This document shows positions 9,951 through 18,811 of a stretch of 64,000 bases of DNA, piece after piece. Below the pieces are notes generated by a model, which did no database searches, had not been told where the DNA came from, and saw nothing but the letters and a program-made list of their open reading frames with translations. The position numbers were made by a program, and so were the translations under genes. The stretch comes from Acanthopleuribacter pedis (lineage in GTDB: Bacteria; Acidobacteriota; Holophagae; Acanthopleuribacterales; Acanthopleuribacteraceae): assembly GCF_017377855.1 (NCBI RefSeq), contig NZ_JAFREP010000005.1, positions 398,604-462,603 of the forward strand. The letters are read 5' to 3'. Each line of letters opens with the position of its first letter. Within the stretch, counting starts at the first letter, position 1.

Positions 9951-10580
9951 AGGCAATTTGGCAAAAGGAGAACGGCCAAAGGTCCCCGCATCACCGAAAT
10001 CCACGGGTGACCGGGCGTCAAGTGAGACCATATCCCTAATAAATAAAGTTGCTTAAACCTGCCTGTCACCTGTTCGCGGTCCTCATGCTTAAGTGCTTAA
10101 ACCTGCCTGTCACCTGTTCGCGGTCCTCAGGCAATTCGGTTGTTCCCCGGACATAGAATGGCGGTTTACTCGAATCACCGGGAATTTGGCAAAAGGAGAA
10201 CGGCCAAAAGTCCCCGCATCAACGAAATCCATGGGTGACAGGGGGCTGAGCTAGGTCGTATCTCTATTAAATGCAGTTGTTTCAATCTGCCTGTCACATG
10301 TTCGAGATGGTGCTTGTTTTTTCGCCTAGTTGCATCGCTCTTAAACCTACCTGTCACCAGTTCGCGTTAGGCAATTCGGTTGTTCCCCGGACATAGAATG
10401 GCGGTTTACTCGACTCACCGGGAATTTGGCAAAAGGAGAACGGCCAAAAGTCCCCGAATCACCGAAATTCATGGGTGACAAGGGGCTGAGCTAGGTCGTA
10501 TCTCTATTAAATGCAGTTGTTTCAATCTGCCTGTCACCTGCTCGAGATGGTGCTTGCTTTTTCGCCTAGCTGCATCGCTC
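9951..10580. repeat. Repeat array of 240-bp period downstream of the RAYT gene
   Basis: Two near-identical 212-bp units (10129-10340 and 10369-10580, offset exactly 240) start AGGCAATTCGGTTG and end GCATCGCTC. A diverged partial unit sits at about 9951-10080. Each unit holds GGTGACAGG-like and CCTGTCAC-like segments that can pair (10234-10242 with 10290-10297 in the first full unit). The short string CCTGTCACC or close variants occurs five times, including in the linkers at 10058-10125 and 10341-10368. No credible gene lies here; the array occupies most of the space between the RAYT gene and the next gene. Confidence 0.85.
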
Positions 10581-10668
10581 GGTATTTTTTGGGCAGGGTA
10601 GACGGGGATCTTAATCCGGCCTGGTTCCTACCAAACCGGATCTTGGCTCATTCTTAGCAAACCGGGAA

Positions 10669-12612
10669 TTAAATCAGGTGGACGTCGGTTTTTACTTCGA
10701 CCAGCGCCGGACCTTTGTGGTCGAGGGCCCGTTGAATGGCGTCGTCCAGTTGATCTTTGGTCGTTACTTGGATACCGAACGCGCCGCAGTTTTCCGCGAA
10801 TTGGGCGAAGTTGGGGTTAACCAGCGAGGTTTGCCACACGTCGAGGTCGTCGGCGCGTTGTTCCTTGGAGATTTTGCCCAGTTCGTTGTTGTTCAGCAGG
10901 ATGTGGGTGATGTCCATGTTGTACTTAACCGCGGTGAGGATCTCGGCCAAATATTGCCCGAAACCGCCGTCGCCGCTAACGCAAATGGTTTTGCGCTCCG
11001 GGGCCGCGCAGTGGGCGCCGATGGCGGCCGGGTACCCAAACCCAATGGAACCCAGGTAACCCGACATCAGCACGGACTGACGGCGGCACTCGAAGTAACG
11101 GCCGAACGAATAGGTATTGTTGCCGACGTCGCACGCAATCACCGCGTCTTCCGGGATCAGCCGGGTCATGGCCTCAAATACCGACGCCGAATTGACGCCG
11201 TTGCCGCGATCATCGGCGAGACGGCGCCGCTTTTCCTCGCGCCAAATGCTCCAGCGTTGTTTGACTTCTTGGCGCTGATCTTCCGATTGGCCGGCCGCGA
11301 CCTGTTCGATCAGGTGCCGTGCGACCACCCCGATTTCACCCCAAACCGGGAGTTCGACCTTGTGGAACTTGCCCAGCGCCATGGGATCGAAATCCACCTG
11401 GATGATGGGTTTTTTGGGGGTGATGCCGGTGTGGTTGGAAAACGAGGCGCCGAAGACGAGCAGCAGGTCGCATTCGTTCATAAACCAGCTTGCCACGGGG
11501 GTACCGGAGCGGCCCAGTACCCCGCAGCCCAAGGGGTGGCTGTCGGAAATTTGGCCCTTGGCTTTGAAGGTGGTTACCACCGGCGCATTGAGTTTTTCCG
11601 CGAGTTGCGTGATCGTGTCCATGTTAAAGCGCGCGCCGTGGCCGACGATGATCACGGGCCGTTTGGCGGCCTGAACTTTTTCGACGGCGGCCTGCAAGGC
11701 ATCCGCCGGGGGTGTGATCTGCAATTCGGTTATGCGACCTTGCGGGCCGGAGGCCGGCCGTTCCCCTGCGGGTAATTCCTGGACCTCGTTGGGGAGGATC
11801 AGATGGGCGACGTCGCGTTTAAGCAGGGCGTTTTTGAGGGCGAGGTTCATGAGTTCGGCGGGTTTTGAGGTGTGAAGCACGGTTTGCGACCAGGCAGCGA
11901 CGCCGCGGAAGGCGGTCGAGAGGTCCACTTCCTGGAAGGCGCCCGGTCCCAAAACCTGGGTATCGACCTGGCCGGTGAGGGCGAGTACGGGGGCGCGGTC
12001 AACCTTGGCGTCCCAGAGGCCGGTCAACAGGTTGGTGGCGCCGGGGCCGGCGATGGCGAAACAGGCGGCGGGTTTACCGGTGAGTTTGGCGTAGGCGGAG
12101 GCGGCGAAGGCGGCGGCGCCCTCGTGGCGGATACCGATGAAGGTGAGTTTGCCGGCTTCCTCGGCCTCGCGCATGGCGTCGGCAAAACCGAGATTGGAGT
12201 GACCGACCATACCGAAGACATGGCGCACGCCCCAGTTGGTCATGGTTTCGACCATGACGTCAGAGACGGTGCGGACGCGGGGCGCCTCGGGTTCGAGGCC
12301 GACATAAACGCCGTCCTCGCGGATCTCGGTGGTGAAGACGGCCACGCCGTCTTCGAAGCCGCCGGGCGGTTTGCCGGTGTGGGGGCAGTAATCCCAGCCG
12401 TGCCAGGGACAGCGTAGCCAGCCTTTTTCAATCGAACCTTCGCCGAGCGGGCCGCCTTGGTGGGGGCAGCGGTTTTCCAGTGCCGTGTATTTTCCTTGGT
12501 AATGGGTCATGGCCAGGCTGGTGTGGCCGGCCGTCACGGTTTTGACGCGACCTTCCGGTAATTCATCGAGATCGAGTACTTTACTCCATACGAGCTGAGA
12601 CGAATCAGACAT
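10669..12612 (-). CDS. Rieske [2Fe-2S]-fused thiamine-diphosphate enzyme (acetolactate synthase/pyruvate oxidase family)
   Basis: A 647-residue two-part protein. Residues 1-108 are a Rieske ferredoxin domain with ligands C49, H51, C68 and H71 (C-x-H-x16-C-x2-H, in NRCPHQGGP and RCPWHGWDY). Residues about 113-640 are a full ThDP enzyme of the ALS/PoxB type. They include the catalytic Glu in RHEGAAAFAA, the central domain, and the ThDP/Mg motif GDGGFGQYL...LNNNELG. A shift of electrons between the enzyme and the Rieske cluster would fit an oxidative decarboxylation such as pyruvate oxidase, but the substrate is unknown. The start is set by AGAGGA upstream of the ATG. It lies 72 bp after the other Rieske fusion on the same strand, so they probably form an operon. 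Confidence 0.85.
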   Translation of the reverse strand: MSDSSQLVWSKVLDLDELPEGRVKTVTAGHTSLAMTHYQGKYTALENRCPHQGGPLGEGSIEKGWLRCPWHGWDYCPHTGKPPGGFEDGVAVFTTEIREDGVYVGLEPEAPRVRTVSDVMVETMTNWGVRHVFGMVGHSNLGFADAMREAEEAGKLTFIGIRHEGAAAFAASAYAKLTGKPAACFAIAGPGATNLLTGLWDAKVDRAPVLALTGQVDTQVLGPGAFQEVDLSTAFRGVAAWSQTVLHTSKPAELMNLALKNALLKRDVAHLILPNEVQELPAGERPASGPQGRITELQITPPADALQAAVEKVQAAKRPVIIVGHGARFNMDTITQLAEKLNAPVVTTFKAKGQISDSHPLGCGVLGRSGTPVASWFMNECDLLLVFGASFSNHTGITPKKPIIQVDFDPMALGKFHKVELPVWGEIGVVARHLIEQVAAGQSEDQRQEVKQRWSIWREEKRRRLADDRGNGVNSASVFEAMTRLIPEDAVIACDVGNNTYSFGRYFECRRQSVLMSGYLGSIGFGYPAAIGAHCAAPERKTICVSGDGGFGQYLAEILTAVKYNMDITHILLNNNELGKISKEQRADDLDVWQTSLVNPNFAQFAENCGAFGIQVTTKDQLDDAIQRALDHKGPALVEVKTDVHLI

Positions 12613-12684
12613 GGGGGTCCTCTTTTTGGGAAGCGGCGACCGGCCCCGCGGCCGGCCGGAACAATAGGCGTTCGGGGAGAAACG

Positions 12685-14298
12685 TTAGAGCGGAACCACG
12701 CCGCCGTAGGCGACGCCGGTCAGGTAGGCGACGTCGCGTTTCCAGGTGGTTAAATCCCGCTGGTTGAACTGGTTGAAGTGATCGTGGCCGCAGGCGCGTG
12801 CCAACACCTTCATCAGTTCGACGGAGGAATCAAAGAAACGGGCCAGGCGTTTGGCGGCAATGGCGACTTCCAGCCGGGCACGCAGGTTTTCCTTCTGGGT
12901 GGCGATGCCGACGGGACAGTTGTTGGTATGGCAGGCACGCATGCCGAGGCAGCCAATGGCCTGCAGGGCGGCGTTGGAAACGGCGATGCCGTCGGCACCG
13001 AGCGCCAGTGCTTTGACGAAATCGGCGGGAGTGCGTAAGCCGCCGGTGACGATGAGGGTCACGTCGCTGTTGCCGGAGCTGTCCAGAAAACGACGAGCAC
13101 GGGCCAGGGCCGGCATGGTGGGAACAGAAATGTGGTCGCGGAAAATGAGGGGAGCGGCGCCGGTACCGCCACCGCGACCGTCGAGGATGACGTAATCGCA
13201 GCCGACTTCCAGCGCGGCTTCGAGATCGCGTTCTACATGCTGGGCAGAGAGCTTGTAACCGATGGGAATGCCGCCGGTACGTTCCTTGACCTGATCGGCG
13301 AATTCACGAATTTGCGAGAGCTGAGTCCACTCGGGAAAACGGGCGGGCGAAATGGCGGGCTGACCTTCTTTCAAACCGCGAACTTGGGCAATTTTGCCTT
13401 TGACCTTTTCGCCCGGCAAATGGCCGCCGGTCCCGGTTTTGGCGCCTTGACCGCCTTTGAAGTGAAAGGCCTGCACTTTTTCCAAAAGGTCCCACTGGAA
13501 GCCGAAGCGCGCGGAGGCCAGTTCGTAGAAGTAGCGGCTATTTTCGGCTTGTTCCTCGGGCAACATGCCGCCTTCGCCGGAGCAGATCCCGGTGCCGGCC
13601 AGTTCCGCGCCGCGGGCCAGAGCGACCTTGGATTCCTCGGATAAAGCGCCGAAACTCATGTCGGAAACAAAGATGGGGATGTTCAGCGTGAGCGGTTTTT
13701 TGGCGCGGGGGCCGATCACCAAATCGGTGCCGACGGGGTTGTCGTCCAGCAGAGGCATGCGATGGAGCTGGGCGGTAAGCACTTGCAGATCGTCCCAGCC
13801 GGGTAACGCGCGGCGGTCGACACCCATGGCGGATGAGGGACCGTGGTGACCCCACTTGGACAAACCGTTTTCGGCCAATTCGCGGATTAACCCGACGTGG
13901 GGTTCCTCCGGTGCGCCGTGGTGGTCCTGGAAATGTCCTTGGTAGGCTTCGTGGTTGTAGGGTTGTGGGTTCTTGACGGCCCAAGCTTTGATTTCGTCCT
14001 CGTCGACCCAGACGGCGTCGTCCTCAATCCAGTGGGTGAACTTGTTCAAAACCTCGTGGTTGTTGTATTCGCTGACGCCGGTATCGTAACGGTAATCCCA
14101 ATCGTGCAAACCACAGATCAAATTGTGGCCGTCGATGTGGCCGTCGGCGAGCAGGGCGCCGCGGTGCAGGCAGCGGCCGTAGAGGACAGAGAGCTGATCG
14201 TCGTAACGAACCAAGACAAGGTCAACGTCGGCGACCAAAGCATGGGCGGGCTGACGATCCGCTAAGTCGGCAAGCGGCATCACGTTAACTTTTTTCAT
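12685..14298 (-). CDS. Rieske [2Fe-2S]-fused FMN-binding glutamate synthase family protein
   Basis: A 537-residue protein. The start is the ATG at 14298, preceded by AGGAG at 7 bases; an upstream in-frame extension looks untranslated. Residues 1-100 form a Rieske domain with C43, H45, C62 and H65, the same spacing as in the downstream gene. The rest is the GltB/GltS-like alpha/beta barrel (SDMSFGALSEES, then FHFKGGQGAKTGTGGHLPG, then ILDGRGGGTGAAP). It ends with the 3Fe-4S cysteines of CLGMRACHTNNCPVG. The amidotransferase domain and NADPH subunit of true glutamate synthase are absent, so ammonia source and electron donor are unclear. It is the first gene of a probable operon with the Rieske-ThDP enzyme. 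Family call firm; reaction unknown. Confidence 0.85.
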   Translation of the reverse strand: MKKVNVMPLADLADRQPAHALVADVDLVLVRYDDQLSVLYGRCLHRGALLADGHIDGHNLICGLHDWDYRYDTGVSEYNNHEVLNKFTHWIEDDAVWVDEDEIKAWAVKNPQPYNHEAYQGHFQDHHGAPEEPHVGLIRELAENGLSKWGHHGPSSAMGVDRRALPGWDDLQVLTAQLHRMPLLDDNPVGTDLVIGPRAKKPLTLNIPIFVSDMSFGALSEESKVALARGAELAGTGICSGEGGMLPEEQAENSRYFYELASARFGFQWDLLEKVQAFHFKGGQGAKTGTGGHLPGEKVKGKIAQVRGLKEGQPAISPARFPEWTQLSQIREFADQVKERTGGIPIGYKLSAQHVERDLEAALEVGCDYVILDGRGGGTGAAPLIFRDHISVPTMPALARARRFLDSSGNSDVTLIVTGGLRTPADFVKALALGADGIAVSNAALQAIGCLGMRACHTNNCPVGIATQKENLRARLEVAIAAKRLARFFDSSVELMKVLARACGHDHFNQFNQRDLTTWKRDVAYLTGVAYGGVVPL

Positions 14299-14691
14299 GT
14301 GGGGGTCTCCTGATAGGGTGGGTGTCCATGGATGAAAACAATTCAGGGGTGGTAACGATTCCCAAGCGTTGCCGCAAAACGGCCGAATGTTTTTTTCAGC
14401 CGAGTCTCGTTCCAACCAAACGAGATACGCTGTTTGCTTTTAGGCAAAAGCGTTTTTGGGCCGAAAAGTATGAGAAAGGCTTGGGTTTTTGTACAAGGTG
14501 GTAACCCGGTTATCATACCATTCTCAGGCCATGAAACATATGAATGGCAAAAGGGAACGATGGTGGTTTTGTTCTTGTGGCGCGGTTTTAATGGGTGGGT
14601 GGCTTGCCGGTTTTTTGCCCAAAATACGCGTTTCCTATTAGCGGCTGCGTGAGGAAAAACCAACAGTCGGTCGATGTTTTGGAGCCTTATC

Positions 14692-15231
14692 ATGCATATT
14701 GAAATACAAACCAAAAACACGGAGGTGGTTACCTGGTTTAGCGGTCATACTTGGTCCCCGAGACCCTTTGGGGAATATTTCTTCGGGCCGGATCCCAATA
14801 CGGAACTGTTGGGCTATTTTTCCGAAATTCATGTCAATACCGGAGGCAGACCTTTTCGGCGTTGGATGGTCAGGCATGCATTGGATGAAACCGAAAAACT
14901 TGCGGATTATGGAAAGGGTGTTTTCTTCATTCAAGATGATGAAGAGCGGGTGCATCCTTTCCAGTTTTGGGGTGTTCGCCACGAGCTGCGTGCCGAGTGT
15001 GGTTTCCCGCTTTCATCCCTTACCGGAGACAAAGAATGTGCGCTTTCGATTGGTGGCGAAAAGTGGTCTGGATTGAGTGTTTCCGACGCTCGCTACTTTA
15101 TGACCCCGGAATTACTGATTTACCTTGGTGAAGAAGCCCACGATGTCATCAAAGCTCTTTGCCTGGTGAGTTCTTATGAAGTCCAAATTACGATCCCGCG
15201 GGAAGAACAACTGAATGGGAACCTTTTCTAA
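14692..15231 (+). CDS. Orphan protein, 179 residues, function unknown
   Basis: Start chosen at the ATG preceded by GGAG at 8 bases. The product is soluble and rich in aromatic residues, with no signal peptide, membrane segment or motif I recognise. The gene is visibly richer in A/T than its neighbours and stands with a second small gene downstream between GC-rich genes, suggesting acquisition by transfer. Size and pairing would fit an immunity-type or phage-derived protein, but nothing in the sequence proves that. Confidence 0.6.
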   Translation: MHIEIQTKNTEVVTWFSGHTWSPRPFGEYFFGPDPNTELLGYFSEIHVNTGGRPFRRWMVRHALDETEKLADYGKGVFFIQDDEERVHPFQFWGVRHELRAECGFPLSSLTGDKECALSIGGEKWSGLSVSDARYFMTPELLIYLGEEAHDVIKALCLVSSYEVQITIPREEQLNGNLF

Positions 15232-15326
15232 ATGAACAAATCGTCTCGTGTCTATTCCACGGTAGAACTTTTGGTGAGAATTGATGGTTGATCTTCTGTG
15301 TCGGTATGTTGATGTTGAGGTTGGAA

Positions 15327-15608
15327 ATGGCTGGCGATCCTTTGGATGAAATTATTCGGTTCCATGGTGAAGGTCTGCTAACGGACCGAGAAGTGGTGTT
15401 GAAAATACAGCTCGCTTTTCCATTGGATGCGCGGCAAGCACCTTTGTTTTGGGAACGCGTGCCCGAATGGATGAAAGAAGCGGTGGTTACTTATTTTGCG
15501 TTCGACGGGGAGCAATCCGATCTTTTTCATTGGCGTGTAGCGAGAAACATTCAAAAAGAGGCGGATATCAAGGCGTGGCTAGTCAAAGAAGGGTATTTGC
15601 TTCAGTAA
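15327..15608 (+). CDS. Orphan small protein, 93 residues, function unknown
   Basis: ATG at 15327 is preceded by TTGAGG at about 7 bases, which favours it over upstream in-frame starts (TTG 15288, ATG 15306). The acidic, helical-looking product (GDPLDEIIRFHGEG near the N-terminus) shows no known motif. It lies 95 bp after the other orphan gene, with similar lower GC, and ends 9 bp from the convergent fructosamine kinase gene. Confidence 0.5.
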   Translation: MAGDPLDEIIRFHGEGLLTDREVVLKIQLAFPLDARQAPLFWERVPEWMKEAVVTYFAFDGEQSDLFHWRVARNIQKEADIKAWLVKEGYLLQ

Positions 15609-15617
15609 ACGCTTGGG

Positions 15618-16706
15618 TTAACAGCCGGAGTTCAATTCGGTGATCATGTTTTGGGCTTGGCACGCGTAACCGCCGCCGAACAACAAGGCGTGGTTGAGGA
15701 TGTGGTACAGGTTGTAAAGCGTGCGCCGTCGAGGGTAGCCGGGTGCGATGGGTAAGACCTCGCGGTAGCCCTCGAAAAAGGCCGGGCCGAAGCCGCCGAA
15801 GAGTTCGCTCATGGCCAGGTCGACCTCGCCGTCGCCGCGGTAGGCCGCGCAATCAAAGATAATCGGGGTACCGTCGCGGAGGAAGCCCGCGTTGCCCGTC
15901 CAAAGGTCACCGTGCACCAGGGAAACCCGCGGCTGGTGATCGCCGAATCGGTGCGCTAGTTGGTCGAGGAGGGAAGTCGCGCCACGAAAGGTGACACCCC
16001 TTCGTTCCAGGGCATCGAACATCGGGGCCAAGCGTTGCTCGCGGTAGAAAACCCACCAATCGGTGTGTTCACGGTTTGCTTGCGGGGTGGTGCCGATGTA
16101 GTTGTCGCGGGAAGCGCCGAAGGATTCGCCGCTTGGAGAGCCGAAAGATCCGCCGCTTGGAGCGCCGAAAGATTCGCCGCTTGGAGCGCCGAAGGATTCG
16201 CCGCTTGGAGCGCCGAAGGATTCGCCGCTTGGAGCGCCGAAGGATTCGCCGCTTGGAGCGCCGAAGGATTCGCCGCTTGGAGCGCCGAAAGATTCGCCGC
16301 TTGGAGCGCCGAAAGATTCGCCGCTTGGAGCGCCGACGCGGTTGCCGACGGGCGCGGCGTGGAGACGGGCTAAATCGGCGCCGAGTCGACGTGGATCGCC
16401 GCGTCCCTGCATATCGCACCAGTTCAGGATCAAATAGGCACCGTCGGGGGTGGCGCCGTGGGCAATGGTATGCGGGACGGTGATGGTGTTGGTGACGGCG
16501 ATGGCTTGAAGGCCCTCGGCCTCGGCGGCGAACATGTCCGCTGAGGCGGCGTCGTTGGTTTTGACAAAATAGCGCCGCGATCCCTGGCTGAAACACCAGC
16601 CGCGATGAATACAACCGCCGCTCACCGGTGTTACCCTCGGGGCGTCGAACGGTTCGCCGGTTTCAGCCGTGATGCGTTCCGCGACGGCCTGCGTTAAGGG
16701 ATTCAC
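15618..16706 (-). CDS. Fructosamine/ketosamine-3-kinase family protein with internal octapeptide repeat
   Basis: A 362-residue protein of the FN3K family, which phosphorylates ketoamine adducts on proteins so that they fall off. The start is the GTG at 16706 (VNPLTQAVAERITAETG), 8 bp after the stop of the DJ-1 gene; the longer frame upstream overlaps that gene. Family landmarks are VSGGCIHRGW, YFVKTNDA, DNYIGTTPQ, the catalytic LVHGDLWTGN, IFDCAAYRGDGEVDLAM and the C-terminal LYNLYHILNH. Normal length is about 290; the excess is nine copies of GAPSGESF (16119-16334) placed between the LARLH and DNYIG motifs. Pairing with a DJ-1/PfpI protein, another family tied to glycation repair, supports a deglycation role (inference). 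Confidence 0.85.
   Translation of the reverse strand: MNPLTQAVAERITAETGEPFDAPRVTPVSGGCIHRGWCFSQGSRRYFVKTNDAASADMFAAEAEGLQAIAVTNTITVPHTIAHGATPDGAYLILNWCDMQGRGDPRRLGADLARLHAAPVGNRVGAPSGESFGAPSGESFGAPSGESFGAPSGESFGAPSGESFGAPSGESFGAPSGESFGAPSGGSFGSPSGESFGASRDNYIGTTPQANREHTDWWVFYREQRLAPMFDALERRGVTFRGATSLLDQLAHRFGDHQPRVSLVHGDLWTGNAGFLRDGTPIIFDCAAYRGDGEVDLAMSELFGGFGPAFFEGYREVLPIAPGYPRRRTLYNLYHILNHALLFGGGYACQAQNMITELNSGC
16119..16334 (-). repeat. 24-bp coding minisatellite, nine units
   Basis: Nine head-to-tail 24-bp units encode GAPSGESF; the two units farthest from the start codon are variants (GAPSGGSF and GSPSGESF). Units differ by only one or two bases (GAAAGATT against GAAGGATT), so expansion is recent. 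The length is a multiple of three, so copy-number change keeps the frame. Confidence 0.95.
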
Positions 16707-16714
16707 GGCCGACC

Positions 16715-17317
16715 CTACCCGGCGAGGCCGTGCGGTTTCCAGTCGTACTCCAGGTAACGCGCTACATCCAGCGCAAAAGCGGAACCCAGCTTCTTCTGAA
16801 GAAAGTACAGCGACATATCGATACCGGCCGAAACCCCGGCGGCGGTGATGATTTTGCCGTTGTCGGTGACGCGCGCGTCTTCCACCACGGTATTGGTTCC
16901 CGCCAGCGTGCGCAACTTCTCGAAATCGGTGTGGTGGGTGGTTAAGCGGTCGCCGTCGGCCAGCTTGGTTTTGGCAAGGAACAAGGCGCCGTTGCACACG
17001 CTCATCACATGGTCGGCGTCTTGGCCGCGGCTGCTGATCCAATCTAAAAACGGGGGGTTTTCCAGCTCGCGGTAAACACCACGGCCGCCTGGTAACAGTA
17101 GGATCTCGGGGTAAGGTGCCTCATCCCAAAGAAAATCGGGGTGAACCAGCAACCCGTTGAAGGTGCGCACGGGGGCGCGGTCGGCGATGGTCACGGGCGC
17201 GGCCACCGCGCGGGGGTCGATGCGGTGGGCGACGGAAAACACTTCGAGCGGGCCGGCAAAATCAAGGAGTTCAACATCCTCAAACAACAACACGCCGATG
17301 CGGGGGATTTCGGTCAT
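16715..17317 (-). CDS. DJ-1/PfpI family protein (isonitrile hydratase/glyoxalase-III-like)
   Basis: A 200-residue class-I glutamine-amidotransferase-like fold. GVLLFEDVELLDFAGPLEVF is the typical start of the InhA-like branch. The nucleophile-elbow cysteine lies in SVCNGALFLA (about residue 107) and a conserved segment ITAAGVSAGIDM follows. The start ATG has GAGG at 6 bases. It sits 8 bp upstream of the fructosamine kinase gene, so the two are probably co-transcribed. Members act as isonitrile hydratases, deglycases or chaperones; the exact substrate cannot be read from the sequence. Confidence 0.85.
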   Translation of the reverse strand: MTEIPRIGVLLFEDVELLDFAGPLEVFSVAHRIDPRAVAAPVTIADRAPVRTFNGLLVHPDFLWDEAPYPEILLLPGGRGVYRELENPPFLDWISSRGQDADHVMSVCNGALFLAKTKLADGDRLTTHHTDFEKLRTLAGTNTVVEDARVTDNGKIITAAGVSAGIDMSLYFLQKKLGSAFALDVARYLEYDWKPHGLAG

Positions 17318-17404
17318 GGCATACCTCTATCGGGGAACGGGGTTGGTGTGGTGGGTTAGCACGGGATGGAACGGGCGGATTCAAGGGGGAACCCGCCGTT
17401 TGGG

Positions 17405-18811
17405 TTAAGGTGAACCGGCGGTGACCGGGATGCGGCCGAATCCGTCGGGTGACTCCGCCGCCAAGAAGGCAAACACGGCATAGGCCGCGACGTTTTGCGC
17501 CATTTTCTTGGGATCAATCTTGTCAAAAGTATCGTCGGCGGTGTGGTGAAAGTCAAAATAATCTGTACCGTCTTGCAACAAGCTGACAACCGGCACACCC
17601 ATCATGCGGAACGGGGTCATGTCCGGGCCGCCGAATGCTCGGTTAGAGCCGCGAGCGATACCTAATGGTTCCAAGGCTTTGTGGATTGCGTCGGCAACGG
17701 GCAGATAGGCTTCATCGATGCGGGTATCGAAACGCCAGATCACATCGGCGCCAAAATCGGACTCAACCCCGATGATCATGTTTTGCAGTTTATCCTGGTG
17801 CGTGGTCACGTAATGGCGCGAACCCTCGAGCCCGCTTTCCTCGTTGGCGAACAGAATCACACGGACGGTGCGCTTGGGGCGCACCCCGGCCTCGGCGATC
17901 AGTTTTGCGGCGGCCATGGTGATGGCGACCCCGGCCCCGTCGTCAAGCGCGCCGGTACCCAGGTCCCAGGAATCCAGGTGGGCGCTAATGATGACGGCTT
18001 CGTCCGGTAACGCGCTGCCTTTGATTTCACCGACGACGTTGGCGGACATGACGGTTCCCAACAATTTACAGTCGAGTTTCATTTTGATGCGCACGGGTTT
18101 GCCGCGTTCCAACTGAGCCTGGACCATGTCGGCGTCGGGATTGGAAATGGCGCCCGCGGGGATGCGTTTCACGTCTTCCTCGTAGCGCATGACCCCGGTG
18201 TGCGCGAAGCGGTGGCTGTCGGTACCGATGGAGCGAATGACAACGCCGACGGCGCCCAGTTTGGCGGCTTCGGCGGCACCCGCTGCCCGGCCGGGTACGG
18301 TTTTCCCGTAGGTGTTCCCGTCGCGGGATTTCTCTGTGCGGTGGTTGATAAACACGATTTTGCCGCGCACATCTTCCGCTTTGGACTTTTTGAGCGTGGC
18401 CAGGTCCGGGACCATAAAGACCTCGGCCTCCAGACCCTCGGGCGGGGTGCCGATGGAGTGGCCCAGCGCGGTAATGTGCAGCACCTGGGGATAGGGGGCG
18501 GTGATCCAAGCGTGTTCGGGACCGCGCACCCAATGGGTGACGGGCACGGGTTCGGCGGCCACGTGGTCAAACCCCATTTCGCGGAACTTCTTTTCGGCCC
18601 ATGCGACGGCCAGTTTGTCGGCGGGCGTGCCGGCCATGCGGGGGCCGACTTCCACGGTGAGCGATTCAACCAGGCTGTAGGCGCGGGTGTCTTTCAAACC
18701 CAATTCGCGAAGTTTGGCAGCGTGGTCCAAGGTCTTTTGGCTAAAAGGGCCGTCGGCGGCGAGGTGTATCGCGGCGGTGAAGCAGGTCAAAACAGCAAAA
18801 AGCAAGCGCAT
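17405..18811 (-). CDS. Secreted M28 family zinc aminopeptidase/carboxypeptidase Q-like
   Basis: A 468-residue exported metallopeptidase. The start at 18811 gives a clean signal peptide (MRLLFAVLTCFTAAIHLAA) and has CTGGAG upstream; the longer frame is discarded. A PA-like insert (about residues 130-230, with VMVPDLATLKKS and GKIVFINHRT) precedes the catalytic domain. Zinc ligands and catalytic residues appear in order: SAHLDSWDLGTGALDDGAG (His, bridging Asp), NEESGLEGSRHY (catalytic Glu pair), VESDFGADV, and the last His in DFHHTADDTFDKID. It probably degrades peptides in the periplasm or outside the cell. It is divergent from cobQ across a 260-bp gap. Confidence 0.9.
   Translation of the reverse strand: MRLLFAVLTCFTAAIHLAADGPFSQKTLDHAAKLRELGLKDTRAYSLVESLTVEVGPRMAGTPADKLAVAWAEKKFREMGFDHVAAEPVPVTHWVRGPEHAWITAPYPQVLHITALGHSIGTPPEGLEAEVFMVPDLATLKKSKAEDVRGKIVFINHRTEKSRDGNTYGKTVPGRAAGAAEAAKLGAVGVVIRSIGTDSHRFAHTGVMRYEEDVKRIPAGAISNPDADMVQAQLERGKPVRIKMKLDCKLLGTVMSANVVGEIKGSALPDEAVIISAHLDSWDLGTGALDDGAGVAITMAAAKLIAEAGVRPKRTVRVILFANEESGLEGSRHYVTTHQDKLQNMIIGVESDFGADVIWRFDTRIDEAYLPVADAIHKALEPLGIARGSNRAFGGPDMTPFRMMGVPVVSLLQDGTDYFDFHHTADDTFDKIDPKKMAQNVAAYAVFAFLAAESPDGFGRIPVTAGSP

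Noticed and set aside
9874..10056. 60-codon frame in the repeat array
   Set aside because: Repeat-derived, no start signal, not repeated in the other units.
11872..12417. Long glycine-rich frame opposite the ThDP enzyme
   Set aside because: A shadow frame produced by GC-rich third positions of the real gene.
15960..16483. Open frames in other phases across the minisatellite
   Set aside because: They arise because the 24-bp unit is free of stops in several frames; the kinase frame has the conserved motifs.
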